64,000 bases of DNA from Kappaphycus alvarezii (taxonomy: Eukaryota; Rhodophyta; Florideophyceae; Gigartinales; Solieriaceae): assembly GCA_002205965.3 (NCBI GenBank), contig NADL03000031.1, forward strand, positions 496,001-560,000. Direction: 5' to 3'. Positions 12,001 to 23,709 of this stretch are shown here, one piece after another. Every line of letters begins with the position of its first letter. Position 1 is the first letter of the stretch. A program made the position numbers and the translations under genes. The notes beneath the pieces are model-generated. The model had not been told where the DNA came from. It ran no database searches and worked only from the letters and a program-made list of their open reading frames with translations.

Positions 12001-13748
12001 CATGCATGAGATACAAGTTTATGCGAGGAGTTATGCTGGTAAGGAGCAGGAATCCTTAAAGTGGATTAACTCTGTAACATATTGATATATTGATAACGCT
12101 ATGGTCCGTGAGGTCGATAAAACGATGCCTGATACAAAAAAGATTTCTTACGAGTTTCGCTCTTCGTCGAACTTAAGACAGAAGACACATATTTTCAAAA
12201 TACGTCCAATAAACTCTTCTCTGGATACTGAACGTCCTCTGTTATCGTCGAAACACAAGAGTAGCATTATTCTTTACTGTAAACGCACGAATTCGTCGCA
12301 CAGTTGCCTAAACATTTTAATAATTACGAATAGCAAACTTTCTAAGTAGGCCCGACTAAACATTACGCCGCCTGAGAAATCTTCATTTCCTGTAGAAGAA
12401 GTTTTACGGTTTCCAAGGACAGTTTTTCGTTCAACATATACTTCAAAAAGAAAATTATCTGTGAATGGGGGAAATTTGGGTACTTTGATTCTGGAAAGTC
12501 ATGTCATTCACTGAGTTGAGGCCACATTTTCCAGTATTAATTGAAGAAAACGGTTGTAAGCTTTCACAGTGCGAGATTGGAAAGCTTACCCACGTATCCC
12601 TAGAAAGCGGCTGGAATCCAATCGTCAGGAAAGAAGTGTTGAATATTGGTGTCGCTGCAGCATGGCTCTGTGAAAGGAATTATTTACCCTTTCAATACAT
12701 CTGCAGTGTTCTTGCTGCCAAATTATGTCTATGTGAGATCATGTATGTAGATTTTTCTACTTGATTGAATTTCATAGATGTCCAGCCAAGCCAAGAAAAC
12801 GTTTTCGCACGTTAGATGTGCAATCACTGTTGTGTAGCCAATAAGAATAACAATATTTCGCCAAGAATTATAATCCAGAGATCCATGTAAAGATCTGTAC
12901 ATGGCCGATGATTTGGATCTCATGAGCCATTTATAGAACTTCCTATGGCTATGGGTCATATACTGTGTGCATTTCACTGCAGTGCAGTGCGGTAGGCACA
13001 CATATCAGGCAAACCGGCATTTTAATGGCTACTTTTTAACTATATTCTAGGTTTTTGGTATACTTTTATGCGCTCTAATTTTCTCAGTTGCCTATATAAA
13101 ATGTAGCCAGGGGGTTTCGAGCATCTACGAAAACCCCTACACCTAACACCACGAGACCCAAAGAACACCACACCCCAAACCCCGTAATCATACCACCACC
13201 ACATAACCTCCCCATAACCCCTTTCTGATCCTCAAACAAGTGACACTCCTTGTCTTTTTGGACTTACAGTGCTTATATCTAAGTTCAAGTAGGCAGTACA
13301 CATTATTTGCCAGTTTTATTTGTACCCTTGAACTTTCAGTGCTCAGTTAAAAGTGCAAAGGGGCAATGTGGCTATGTTTCAAATACCAAAGTTGGTTATC
13401 GCTATTTTTGGGACTACATTTACGGCCAGTTTAGTAAAATTTCAAAAATATACCCAAAAAACAATACTGAAGCACTCAAAGAAAGGTAGAAAATTCACTT
13501 TACAGATAAAAAAATCCGTGCCTTACTTGCTGGGTTATGATAACTGAGGTATTTTCCCCTTCATTTTCAAAAAAAGCAGTCTGGATAGAGTTGCCGTCTT
13601 GATAGTGTCGATCTAAGATGTCGACCATCACATAGTTATTTCCCGAACCATGTGGTTTAGAAGCAATATCTGTGACTGAGCTGCTTCAATAGCTTGAGGA
13701 GCAAGAACTTCTCTGCAAAGTCAAATACAAGATGGCACACGTCTCCAT
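9051..13748. other. Long stretch without recognised genes
   Basis: Open frames at 9115-9579, 9935-10213, 12101-12349 and 12501-12764 have no family resemblance that I can see. 10,730-11,300 is visibly AT-rich. 13,116-13,215 is a C- and A-rich tract. I see no RNA gene. Confidence 0.4.
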
Positions 13749-14741
13749 CTATAGTTTCTTGGCATTCCTTCTGATACTGTCTATAATGAAGAATCTCGGT
13801 TTTAGGCTGTTCCAAATGGACGGTAAGTGCATTTTTGTAGTCACATAGCGCACATCGGACTCATAAAGGTTCGAGAGCGTGTCCTTTAAAATAGTGCAAG
13901 TGTCGCAAAAGTCTGATCCAACTATTGCAATCCGAAGGGTTGGCAAGTCGGTGTCCTAGTATATTGAGAGCAAATTGAAGTGAATTAGGGTGTCTAGTTT
14001 CTGTAGTCTTGGAAAGAGAGAAATAATCCCTTGAAAAAGCCCTAACCATGCCTCTTTGTATGATTCGTAGAAAATCATTTTAGAATAGCTGCTTGGGAGG
14101 AGACGTAGAGATAATTAATTGAGCGACCGACATCCACGAGGGCATTCAATTCTAGAATATGTTGCTAATTGGATCAAATAATCATATACTACGATTCTCT
14201 GTAATCCATGTCGCCCTTTACGAGAATTGCTATGCTTCGTTTCGTTAAACGTCTACACGGGGGGTTTTCCCACATCTCTAGCATGATGTCAAATTTTTTC
14301 ACCAGAATAACTTAGTATGGCAGCAAAACTCTGCAGGAAAACGCGTTGCCCTTTCTTTGAGAAACAGGTGGTTTTACGACCCGTAGTCGGCTCGCTTTGC
14401 AGACTACTATAACTGCGATTTTGAGTTGCGATCGTTGCGTCTGTAAACTGCATGTTGGGGGTTCCCCTAGGATATGTTAGTGCAAAGAACATAGACCGTA
14501 AGAAACGCACACTGTCTGCCTTTTTCATTTCTGCGGAGCCAACGGCCAGCCCAAAAGTTCCGGGTACTTGAAAACGGATATTTTTACATAACATAGTCGC
14601 TAGAAGATTAGCAGTGGATTCTTTCAATGTTAAGAGTGATTTGTCTTCCCTCCCTTCGTGTTTCTCATTCTTAGTATCGCGAAAAACTTCTGATTCAGGC
14701 AGCAAGCGTGCGGCATCTAGTTCAGCATCATAGTCTGACAT
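13749..14741 (-). pseudogene. Possible MULE-like transposase remnant
   Basis: Two coding-like parts lie on the minus strand. The upstream part (14741-14289, about 150 codons from an ATG at 14741) is open and acidic at its start (MSDYDAELDAARLLPESE). The downstream part (about 14050-13749, in two frames) contains PTLRIAIVGSDF, then DVRYVTTKMHLPSIWNSLKP. That layout resembles the MULE block where an Asp-containing strand (usually ITDSD) is followed about 30 residues later by a C-x2-H segment. Here the first Asp reads as Gly and the Cys as Thr, so it would be dead. The link between the two parts is inference. No terminal inverted repeats were identified. Confidence 0.3.
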
Positions 14742-15541
14742 TGTCTTGGCTGCGTGAGACACTCTAACTCTTCCTACTGAATCACTGAACCGCCAAATCG
14801 AGTAGCGCTGAGGCTACTACTTCTTCAGCATTTAAAATAGTTCCATGGTAGTACTGAATAGAGCAAATGTGATTGAGAAAATACCCCTCTACTTTACTGT
14901 AATTTGGTGACCGACGCCATAGAAACCCCCATAAAGCAATTTAGGCCATATTTGTATAGTACAATTAGAAAACCGTCCGCCCAATCAAGAGATCTTTTAA
15001 GTCAAGACGCAAACTGGCGCAATAGCGTATAAAAAAGCGAAAATCCCGGCAACTAAACTCAAAATTTTATTTTGAGGCTGCTTGTTGCATAAGGACACCA
15101 ATTTAATTTACTACTACAAAAAACTGACATAAAATGTATAAAAAATAACCCTTTCTGCTAGAAAAATGACGTCTAAACAACGCTTTGCATAAATTAAGTG
15201 AGTCTCTGAATGTTTTTTTCAAATACAGAGCTCCGACAGATGTTGATATAGTCCAGTAATTCGGATGTAGAGCTAAATTGGCTGTTCCTATTGTGTATTT
15301 CCTGATCCAGTACATAATTCAGATTCTATATAGGATGAGGACTTAGTAATTCTCGGAACAATTCGTAAGCATTATTTACTTGAGATTTAAGCCAGGCTAT
15401 TGCGATAGAAATTATGGGCAAGTGCATTATCTAGCTGGTAGACCCATTCAACTGGCAAATTAGCGTATTCCACGAAAATAGCTCCTACTACAACATATTC
15501 ATCGATTTCTGTCTAATAGGTCGCTTCTTGAAGTCTTAACT
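14742..15541. other. No gene seen
   Basis: AT-leaning sequence upstream of the Copia insertion. No conserved coding or RNA signal was seen. Confidence 0.45.
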
Positions 15542-15546
15542 AATTA

Positions 15547-15990
15547 TGCTAAACGCAGTGTCTTTCTGAAGCAGTGGGCGGGCAAGTTGATTCTCTTTCG
15601 TGCTTACTTAAATTCTAAACTCAAAGCGACGGTTAAAACCCACTGCATTATATACTACTCTACTGGTAAAATCCTGTCTGCCATCTCCCGGCTTCCAGTC
15701 GACATCTCCTCCATACGACTGCCGCTTGTCACCTATATTCCTTACTCAATGTCTATTCAGTACAAATGTAGAGCCTCATGCTACCTGTAACATTCTCAAT
15801 GGTCTAGAGGTCCTGATACCGCACTGCTCAGTGCATTGTGAAAATAGTAAGCTATCCATAAAGATATGACAACTTGTACGTAATATACGCACTGTATTCC
15901 TTCACCATATTTGCTGATCACAATACACAAATCGCAGTCGAAATTAGTAAGCAAACAAACTCGAAAAATGCATTGATGGATGGGCACACA
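15547..15990 (-). repeat. 3' LTR of Copia A
   Basis: It matches 20172-20620 along its full length, starting TGCTAA and ending GGGCACACA on the plus strand. Because the element is on the minus strand, this is the 3' LTR. Confidence 0.93.
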
Positions 15991-16012
15991 ATGAACACCC
16001 CCTCTTTTCCAT
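15991..16012 (-). other. Polypurine tract of Copia A
   Basis: On the minus strand a run of A and G (GGAAAAGAGGGGG) sits a few bases before the 3' LTR, where plus-strand DNA synthesis of an LTR element is primed. Confidence 0.75.
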
Positions 16013-17646
16013 CGCATCCATGTTCTCACAGACCCCCATGCTTTGACGATGCCTTTCAAACTTCACACGTAAATGAGGCTTGGTGAGTGCGTCGGCCAAC
16101 ATATACTCCGTAGGGCAGTAGCGCAGGTTGATCTCTTGACGGTCAACCTTTTCTTCGAAAAAGTTTCGGCGAATTGCCACATGCTTGGCATTTCGTACGC
16201 CCTTCGATCCCAACGTATCGCGCCTTGATTATCTTCATACAATGTGGTCGCATCAGTAACTGTTTCATCAAATTCGCACAGAAGCATTCGTATCCAGATC
16301 AAGACCTTACTAGCCTCACACATTGCAATGTGCTCGGCTTCTGTGGACGACAGCGCCACACAGTCTTGCTTTGCAGTCGACCAGTAAACGCTGGTTGAAC
16401 CTAGCTGAATCAGAATTCCCGTTGTGGACTTTCGTTCACTGTAATAACCACCCAATCGCTATCACAATAAAAACCAAAGGTCCATCGTCCACTGTAAGCT
16501 TCAGCGAAAGTTCAACTGTTCCTTTGAGATACCTCAGTACCCTTTTCGCTGCAAGAAGATCTGATTCTGTCGGAAGGCGGCTCTGCGACATAGTAAGTTC
16601 ACTGCCACAGATATATCGGGGCGAGTACGGGTGGAGAGATAGAGGAGCCCAACAATTTCCTGATAATATCTCTGATCCACTCGATTGTCAGACTCTGCAA
16701 TTCTCGTTCCATCAACGCAGGAGTATTAACTGGCTTACAGTCCGCCATGCCAAACCGCTCAAGCAACTGGCGCACATAGTGAGCTTGAGACAAATAAGAC
16801 CTCTCTTCCTCTCGACAGAACTTCACCCCTAGAAACTCCTGCAGTTCTCCTAAATCTTTCATATCCAGTTTAGACGAAAGCTGCGCTTTTACTTCCTTGA
16901 TGTCCCTCATTGACGATCCCATCAATATAACATCATCAACATAAAGAAGCACCCAAACGAACCTTTGCGAAAGATGCAGGGTTCTGCTGTAAGCTCCGAA
17001 AAATCTAACTCTTTGACAGTCCGAATCCATTTCTCGAAAAATCGAGGAGCCTGTTTGAGCCCATAAAGACCCTTTCGTAGTTTCAACGCATGTCCAGGCT
17101 TGACTGAAATACCAGCACCCTCTGGTGGGAGAACGTATATGTCGTCATCAATGTCACCATGCAAGAAAGCTGTCCGGACATCCATTTGCTCAATATAATA
17201 CCCTCTTCTGACGGCAAGTCAGTGCAGTCCTTACAGAAGCAAAATCCACAACTGGCGCATATGTGTCCTCGACGTTACCTTGCAAGAATCCGCGCACAAC
17301 TAACCTGGCTTTGTATCTAGCCACAGATCCATCAGCTTTCCTCTTTTTTTCAATATTATTCTAGTGGACAGAGGTTTAACGCCGTTTGGAAGTACGCTAA
17401 GGGTCCACGTCTGGTGTTTCTCAGTGATTTCATCTCAGATTTGATTGCAGCTTCCCATTCCTTGCATTCCTTCCCTGCCAGGGCTTTCGTTACCAACGGT
17501 TCATCATCCGAGTGAACCGCAACATGTGCGCTACCTGGAACATAAAAGGACACCTGTCTCCGGTTTCGAGACGGATACTCTCTCTCCTCTGAATCCCCAC
17601 CACCGTGTGTAATATCTGAACCTTCACGGTTATCACCATGTTCCAA
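15993..17646 (-). pseudogene. Copia A reverse transcriptase and RNase H (frameshifted)
   Basis: The reverse transcriptase starts near 17646 (ALAGKECKEWEAAIKSEMKSL). It continues with MDVRTAFLHGDIDDDIYVLP, holding the first catalytic Asp, then GLYGLKQAPRFFEKW and the catalytic LLYVDDVILMG at about 16940-16910. RNase H follows: YSERKSTTGILIQLG, the STEAEHIAMCEA active-site segment, LYEDNQGAI, then RYCPTEYMLADALTKPH near the end. At least five frame changes separate these blocks; the first follows SLRNT at about 17410. Catalytic residues are retained, so inactivation comes from indels rather than missense change. Confidence 0.9.
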
Positions 17647-17682
17647 ATCAGCCCCTCTAAGCTGCCGCCATCTGCCGTTCCA

Positions 17683-18740
17683 TTATCCGTGCCCTTGGGC
17701 TCCGGAGGGGATGGTTCGTCTGAATTTTCCGGGGGATGTATGTGAGCAACTCCTCTGTTGTGTCAGAGGCTGACACACGTGTGTGTCTCCAGTGGCCTCG
17801 TCTTCGTCTGTTTCTGCCTGTGCCTCGTCAGGGGATGTATCTTGTGTGCTGCTTTCAAGGCCATACCATTCAACAGAGGGGAATTCGTTCTCTGAAATGC
17901 GAAGGTGTTTCGCAACCACAGGATTTCGTCCAGAACCTAGCCAAATTTTGTACGTCCCGTTGTCATAGCAGCCTATAATAATACCCTTCTCGGCTCGTGC
18001 CATTAACTTATTGCGTTTCTCTTTCGGCACATGACGCCATGCCAAACTCCCAACACTCGGAGATGATCAACACGTGGCTTCATCCCTGTGAGCACCTCAT
18101 ACGAAGTCTTAGTTGAGTTAGTAGGACAGAGAAACCTGTTTCGTATATCCGCTGCGTGAGCGACAGCCTCAGCCCAAAAAACAATAGGCATCTTTGCGTG
18201 AAACATCATTGAACGGGCACTATCCATCAACGTGCGATTTGTACGCTCCGCAATTCCATTCAATTCAGGACAGTATGACGGATGGTCGTGCATCTCTATT
18301 CCCACTTTTGTCAGGTAGTCCTGGAGCGCGACATATTCGCCTCCTCCGTCGCAATGCAGACGCTTGATTGAACAATTGTAGCGCCTCTCAAACCACACGT
18401 GGAACCGTTTAAATGCGTCAGCAACGTCGCTTTTCTTAGCAACGGCGACAACCACGATATAGCCGGAGCACTCATCGATAAATGTCACGTAATATTTGGA
18501 ACCACCCAAAGAGGTCTCTGACATTTTGCCTGACAGGTCACTGTGTATGACCTTCCCTATTTTCGTCGATCTCTGAGTTCTGGGATGCAATGAGAGCTTA
18601 TGCTGCTTTCCCTTTAGGCAAGCTTCACAGTACCTGCCTGTGCGCCGTGGCGCACTCAAGTCTAACCCAAGCACAGCGTTCTTTCTGATGAGATCTTTGA
18701 TTGAATCTGTGTTAGCATGACCCAATCTATCATGCCACAA
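17683..18740 (-). pseudogene. Copia A integrase
   Basis: The first 245 codons (18740-18003) are uninterrupted. The zinc-binding region is visible (WHDRLGHANTDSI ... CEACLKGKQHKL), followed by the DDE core: SDLSG with the first Asp, LHCDGGGEY with the second, and NGIAERTNRTLMDSARSM with the Glu. The C-terminal part (18045-17683, shifted frame) includes the GIIIGCYDNGTYKIW segment typical of Copia integrases. One frame change lies near 18040. This is the best preserved domain of the element. Confidence 0.92.
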
Positions 18741-18904
18741 GGTCTCTCCTTCGTGGTAGCCATTCTCGCACTACCTCCTGAGGGGGTGGATGATCCCAAG
18801 CAAAGCTCCGCATACTTCCATTCACAGTGTAAATTCCATTTCGTAGTGTTCCACGGAAGCATACTCGTCCACCTCGAACTGCCACACAAGTGTCTCATAA
18901 AATG

Positions 18905-19200
18905 TTACCGATGTCCTGCGCGGCAGAGCGCGGCGCATGAGATCAGACAGGTGTGCAGCTTGGGCACTAGTAATACGTTGTCAATAACAAGCTCCCTCCT
19001 GTATGATTTCTCTTTGCGATTGTTTAAATCGACCTCAATGACAACATTACCCTTGTGAGTGGCCTTCACCACCGAGCCATCCCCAATCACAATTTCCCTT
19101 GGATCAGGGGCCGCTCTACATCATACATAAATTCCATACTGTTGACCATATGGTCTGACGCACCAGAGTCAACAATCTGGACAACATCTGTAGGCGTCTT
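18905..19200 (-). pseudogene. Copia A protease
   Basis: VDSGASDHMVNSMEF at about 19185-19145 is the Copia aspartic protease active site (D-S-G-A). Downstream IVIGDGSVVKATHKGNV and VLLVPKLHTCLIS complete the usual fold. A frame change lies between the two parts, near 19100. Confidence 0.85.
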
Positions 19201-19300
19201 GTACAGCTCAACGTGCCCTTGCCGTTGAGCTGTCATCATCATAGTCGCATGGTTTACTGAACCATCTGTTCCCTTCGTACTCGGTGATCTACCTTCTTTG

Positions 19301-20034
19301 TCACGTCCAGCAATTTCTTGCTATGTGGCCAACCTTGCCACACCGGAAGCACGCTCTTTTGTCCGGTTTGCGCTTACCCTTCCCATAATACTGAGCTTTC
19401 AATGCTCTAGCAGAGCCTCTTCTCCACACCAGCAGCCTCTGTGAATCCCTTTCATTCCACTGCTGTTCTTCATACTCTTGTAAAATAACCGCAGTTACCT
19501 TTTCCCATGACAGGTTGCCTTCGGCTGCCTGCAGTGATGCGATGGCATGACCGAAGGGGGAACCACTCTTTGATCCAAAAATGCCAGAAAAATAGTGACT
19601 TGCATACTCACTTATTGGGCTACCCATTCCAGAGACGGTTGAATAACTCCTCGAACATCCCGATGTACTCCTGCATACGTTGATCTCTGTATGACAACTT
19701 CATGAGCTGTGACTGGAGTTGGACTTTCGCCGCTACATTTGATACGGCATAACGCTCCTTTAGCTTTTTCCACATCTTATGGGGTCATTCTTGAAAGGAA
19801 TGACAAATTTCATGGGCCTTTCCCCTAGCACCGACATGATGGTCGCTCGGGCCTTTGCAACGGAGAGCTTCACACTGGAATCCAAATTCTCTTCCCATCT
19901 CCAACTACGTCCTCAAGTACCACGTTCAAAACACCTTTCTCCTCCAAGGCAGCCTCAGTTCGTGCCTCCCAAACACCAAAATCCTCCCAATCACTCCATC
20001 AAATTTGTATGCACGCTTGCTGACTTCCATCATT
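19301..20034 (-). pseudogene. Copia A gag with CCHC zinc knuckle
   Basis: The nucleocapsid knuckle CFRCGKVGHIARNC (C-x2-C-x4-H-x4-C) lies at about 19351-19310, after a basic GKGKRKPDK stretch. Upstream, HKMWKKLKERYAVSN and KLSYRDQRMQEYIGMFEELFN match the UBN2-type capsid region of Copia gag. The N-terminal third (20034-19800) is broken by several frame changes. Confidence 0.85.
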
Positions 20035-20157
20035 AGAATCTAGTCAGCAACAGTAGTAGGTAGGCGGTGAGTAACTTGGTAACAAAAGGAAGGTAAAATG
20101 CTGATGAAGAGGAAGAGGGTAAAGATGAAGTAAGCGAGGGAAATTAACTCCGGTTTT

Positions 20158-20171
20158 CTGGGCCCATAAAC
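20158..20171 (-). other. Primer binding site of Copia A (internal initiator-Met tRNA type)
   Basis: Directly after the 5' LTR the minus strand reads TTTATGGGCCCAG. This is complementary to the anticodon arm of eukaryotic initiator tRNA-Met (CUGGGCCCAUAA), not to its 3' end. Drosophila copia uses the same internal site, primed by a cleaved half-tRNA. Copia B at 52159-52171 carries the same sequence. Confidence 0.8.
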
Positions 20172-20620
20172 TGCTAAGCGCAGTGTCTTTCTGAAGCAGT
20201 GGGCGGGCAAGTTGATTCTCTTTCTCGTGCTTACTTGAATTCTAAACTCAAAGCGACGGTAAAACCCACTGCATTATATACTACTCTACTGGTAAAATCC
20301 TGTCTGCCTCTCCCGGCTTCCAGTCGACATCTCCTCCATACGACTGCCCGCTTGTCACTATATTCCTTACTCAATGTCTATTCAGTACAAATGTAGAGCC
20401 TCATGAAGCCTACCTGTAACATTCTCAATGGTCAGAGGTCCTGATACCGCACTGCTCAATGCACTTGTGAAAATAGTAAGCTATCCCATAAGGATATGAC
20501 AACGTGTACGTAATATACGCACTGTATTCCCTTCACCATATTTGCTGTCACAATACACAAATCGCAGTCGAAATTAGTAAGCAAACAAACTCGACAAATG
20601 CATTGATGTATGGGCACACA
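20172..20620 (-). repeat. 5' LTR of Copia A
   Basis: It pairs with 15547-15990. The promoter and transcription start of the element should lie here on the minus strand, but I could not place a TATA box with confidence. Confidence 0.93.
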
Positions 20621-20625
20621 AATTA

Positions 20626-21458
20626 ACAATTTAGTCCTACCAATACTACAAAACTATACCTAAACCATGATTCCGTTACCACCATGGTGATGCTTGAAAA
20701 CTACCAACTTCTCTTTCGTGATATCGTGGGAATAACTCCTTAAATCATCTGACCATCACATTTGAACCTGTTCTTGTCACTAAGCACCAAGCGCCCCCAT
20801 CAGTCATGCGTTTTTGTTGCAAATCTCTGTGCCCATGTGAAACGAGCGTCCAGATGACTCCTAGTCAAAGGCGATTGAAAATACCCCGTTGGAAGCGAAA
20901 AATTATGCTGCTATTGAGATAATCGCGGTGCGGCTCGTAAAGGTAAGCAACTGAAGCTCACTGCTGAGGACTGTACAACTTTTGATTAAATTTGATGGTT
21001 CTCGCATTGGTCTGCGCTCATGTTGGGCTGTATTTCTCGAAGAATTGTTCGCTATTTTTGTTCATGTACGCTGAGGGACTGACAAGAAAGGATCGAACGG
21101 CATTTCGCAAAAGATTGGGCTATTTTGAAATTGCGGAAAGGGAGTGGCCCTCTTTTTGAGAGCGGATGCCTGCAAACGCTTGGTCTTGGTAAGTTGACTG
21201 TCTTTCATCATTGTATTGCTGAAAATTTCGGGGAGGGCGATTGTCGGATGTGTTTCAGCCGGGAACATATTAAGTTTACTTTAATCCCAGCAAGAGATTT
21301 GACAAAGCCAGACCGCGTGGTGTCCTTTGACAACAATCACCCCGAAAATACATTTTTACACAAACAACAGTTCAAAAAATGGATTATATAAGCAGTTCGT
21401 GTTTTTCCCTTGTTTATGCTACCTGCCGGTTGGGCAGATTATTTTTGAATTTGTGTAA
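20626..21458. other. No gene seen
   Basis: The open frame at 21125-21391 has no recognisable family. No RNA or repeat was seen before 21459. Confidence 0.4.
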
Positions 21459-21564
21459 ATGGGAGGTTAATTTACTGTGGTAGATATGTGGGTTGGAATC
21501 CAGTAAATTTGTACCAGAGCGTAGATATCGTAATCATTGTCAAGCCAATTGCGAAACCATACGA
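21459..21564 (+). repeat. 105-bp interspersed repeat, copy 1
   Basis: It is about 90% identical by eye to 41769-41872. Shared landmarks are GGTTAATTTACTGTGG, GATATGTGGGTTGG, CCAGTAAATTTGTACC, GAGCGTAGATATCGTA and CATTGTCAAGCCAATTGCGAAA. The second copy has a clear target duplication; this copy ends almost exactly where the foldback element begins. Confidence 0.75.
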
Positions 21565-21568
21565 GTGA

Positions 21569-22896
21569 TGTGAGCTCCACGTGTACGCCTGTACACGTGT
21601 GCTAGCTCTTGGCTGTATCGCGGCGTTGATAATGGACTGGCGCGGGGTTTGTATTGAGTAGAAGGGAAGAGAGAAGCAGAGAGAGGCAGTGAATAAACTG
21701 AGTGTGTTTTTGGTTTTCGTTTTGTTGAGTGATCTACCTATTTTTGCGCAACCGGGCGCTGGAGAAAGGCTGACAAAAGTAGCCGCTTTCATTGGTACTC
21801 TTGTACGGTTTGGTACCCTCCGTACGGTTTGGTACCTCGACAAGAGTACCAATGCACTGTACTCTTGTACGGTTTGGTACCCTCCGTACGTGTACTCTTG
21901 TCGACAAGAGTACCATATACTCTTGTCGACAAGAGTACCAATGCACTGTACTCTTGTACGGTTTGGTACCCTCCGTACGTGTACTCTTGTCGAGGGTACC
22001 AAACCGTACGAGGGTACCCTCCATACGTGTACTCTTGTTGACAAGAGTACCAATGCACTGTACTCTTGTACGGTTTGGTACCCTCCATACGTGTACTCTT
22101 GTTGACAAGAGTACCAATGCACCGTACTCTTGTACGGTTTGGTACCCTCCGTACGGTTTGGTACCCTCGACAAGAGTACCAATGCACTGTACTCTTGTAC
22201 GGTTTGGTACCCTCCGTACGTGTACTCTTGTCGACAAGAGTACCAATGCACTGTACTCTTGTACGGTTTGGTACCCTCCATACGTGTACTCTTGTTGACA
22301 AGAGTACCAATGCACTGTATTCTTGCACGGTTTGGTACCGTTTGGTACCCTCCGTACGGTTTGGTACCCTCGACAAGAGTACACGTACGTACAAGAGTAC
22401 AGAGTACACGTACGGAGGGTACCAAACAGTACAAGAGTACAGTGCATTGGTACTCTTGTCGAGGGTACCAATCCGTACGGAGGGTACCAAACAGTACAAG
22501 AGTACAGTGCATTGGTACTCTTGTCGAGGGTACCAATCCGTACGGAGGGTACCAAACCGTACAAGAGTACACGTATGGAGGGTACCCTCGTACGGTTGGT
22601 ACCCTCCGTACGTGTACTCTTGTCGAGGGTACCAAACCGTACGGAGGGTACCAAACCGTACAAGAGTACCAATGAAAGCGGCTACTTTTTGTCCGCCTTT
22701 CTCCAGCGCCCGGTTGCGCAAAAATAGGTAGATCACTCAACAAAATCAAAAACAAAAACACACTCAGTTTATTCACTGCCTCTCTCTGCTTCTCTCTTCC
22801 CTTCCACTCAATACAAACCCCGCGCCGGTCCATTATCAACGCCGCGATACAGCCAAGAGCGAGCACACGTGTACAGGCGTACACGTGGAGCTCACA
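21569..22896. mobile_element. Foldback-type element with long inverted arms and palindromic minisatellite core
   Basis: The two ends are inverted copies of each other over about 225 bp (21569-21795 and 22670-22896), both starting TGTGAGCTCCACGTG, with only a few differences. Inside each arm the sequence turns into a tandem array of roughly 60-bp units. Each unit holds CAATGCACTGTA, GTACGGTTTGGTACC and a 22-bp palindrome made of GTACTCTTGTC and its complement. I count seven units in one orientation on the left and two in the other on the right. No protein or terminal transposase is present, so it would be non-autonomous. Long arms with subrepeats recall foldback (FB) elements. I could not find a convincing target duplication. 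Confidence 0.8.
21790..22675. repeat. Minisatellite array of about 60-bp palindromic units
   Basis: Units repeat from 21790 and switch orientation at about 22375-22430. Variants differ at single positions (TTGTCGAC or TTGTTGAC; CCGTACG or CCATACG) and some units are truncated, as expected from unequal exchange or slippage. The array is open in several frames on both strands simply because the unit lacks stops. Confidence 0.85.
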
Positions 22897-23709
22897 GATG
22901 GCACTCCAATCTACCAGAAGGTGGAAGGGAGGCAAAAAATTTTACATTTGCTGTATGCGCGGCGGTGCGCCAGTTTATTGGGGGGATATCCAAAGTCACA
23001 GTGTATACTGTATGAAACTGTCAGTACTGTAAAGTGTCATACAACTGTTACTGTAATTAGGGTTATTGAGAAAAGAATTCTACTTCTTTGTAAGGGCTCC
23101 AGAATTGTGATGTGGTGACACTGCAGCCGACAGGTTCTTTTGATCACCTGACTTGATCTTTTGACTACAGAAATCTTTTCGCCCTCCGAATTCTGCAATT
23201 AGATATCCCCAGGCATGCTACTGACATTCCGTTGGCGCTTTTATTTTGCACTCTTGCGTAAATGACTCACACGCCCTCCTCCAATCCCGCACAGCTAGCG
23301 TCATGTTCATTTCACTTGCGTTCGATGCTCTCAGTGCCCATTCGACCCGAACTGCCACTGTCCTCACTAAACATACCACACGCTTCTCATATTGGGCTGA
23401 GCTCACCAAGCGTCTGGTCCAGAGGATGTAGCATTTATTCCAGACTCCAGGTTCCATTGCGCGGAAGCACAATATTTCGTAATGTGTCTATTCTGAACCT
23501 AGCTCTGTGGTATAAATACGCCTTGATGAAAAGCGACAGTGGAGGGTGCACATACTGTACAAGAATAGTGTTTTAACTCCCCGAGCAAGATCTTTTCAGG
23601 GGAAATTTGGGGTGTTTTTAATGCATGAAAAATATGGTCAGCTGTTCCCTGAGGGATGTCGTGATGGTAAAGGCTTACAATGTAAAAAATGGCAGGAAAC
23701 GTCAAAACG
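22897..23709. other. No gene seen
   Basis: Spacer between the foldback element and the non-LTR retrotransposon. No conserved coding or RNA signal was found. Confidence 0.45.

Larger units (their letters stand above)
15547..20620 (-). mobile_element. Copia retrotransposon A, complete but frameshifted
   Basis: The element is bounded by two LTRs of about 445 bp that start TG and end CA, and it is flanked by the 5-bp direct repeat AATTA (15542-15546 and 20621-20625). On the minus strand the order is gag, protease, integrase, reverse transcriptase, RNase H, which defines Ty1/copia. The primer site lies at 20171-20158 and a polypurine tract abuts the left LTR. The LTRs differ mainly by single-base indels and a few substitutions. 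All domains are recognisable with their key residues, but the reading frame is broken many times. It is therefore a fairly young copy, dead or affected by base-level sequence error. Confidence 0.95.

Noticed and set aside
21490-21500. B-box-like GGTTGGAATCC in the 105-bp repeat as part of a tRNA gene
   Set aside because: The upstream A-box-like sequence is only about ten bases away, too close for a polymerase III internal promoter, and no cloverleaf forms.
21790-22675. CRISPR-like array
   Set aside because: The units are contiguous palindromic tandem repeats without unique spacers, lie within inverted arms, and the context is eukaryotic.
21472-22935. Very long open frames on both strands across the minisatellite (up to about 490 codons)
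   Set aside because: The about 60-bp unit lacks stops in several frames, so long open frames arise on both strands. The translated repeats (VLLYGLVPSVR, STRVPMHCT) change with frame and resemble no protein.
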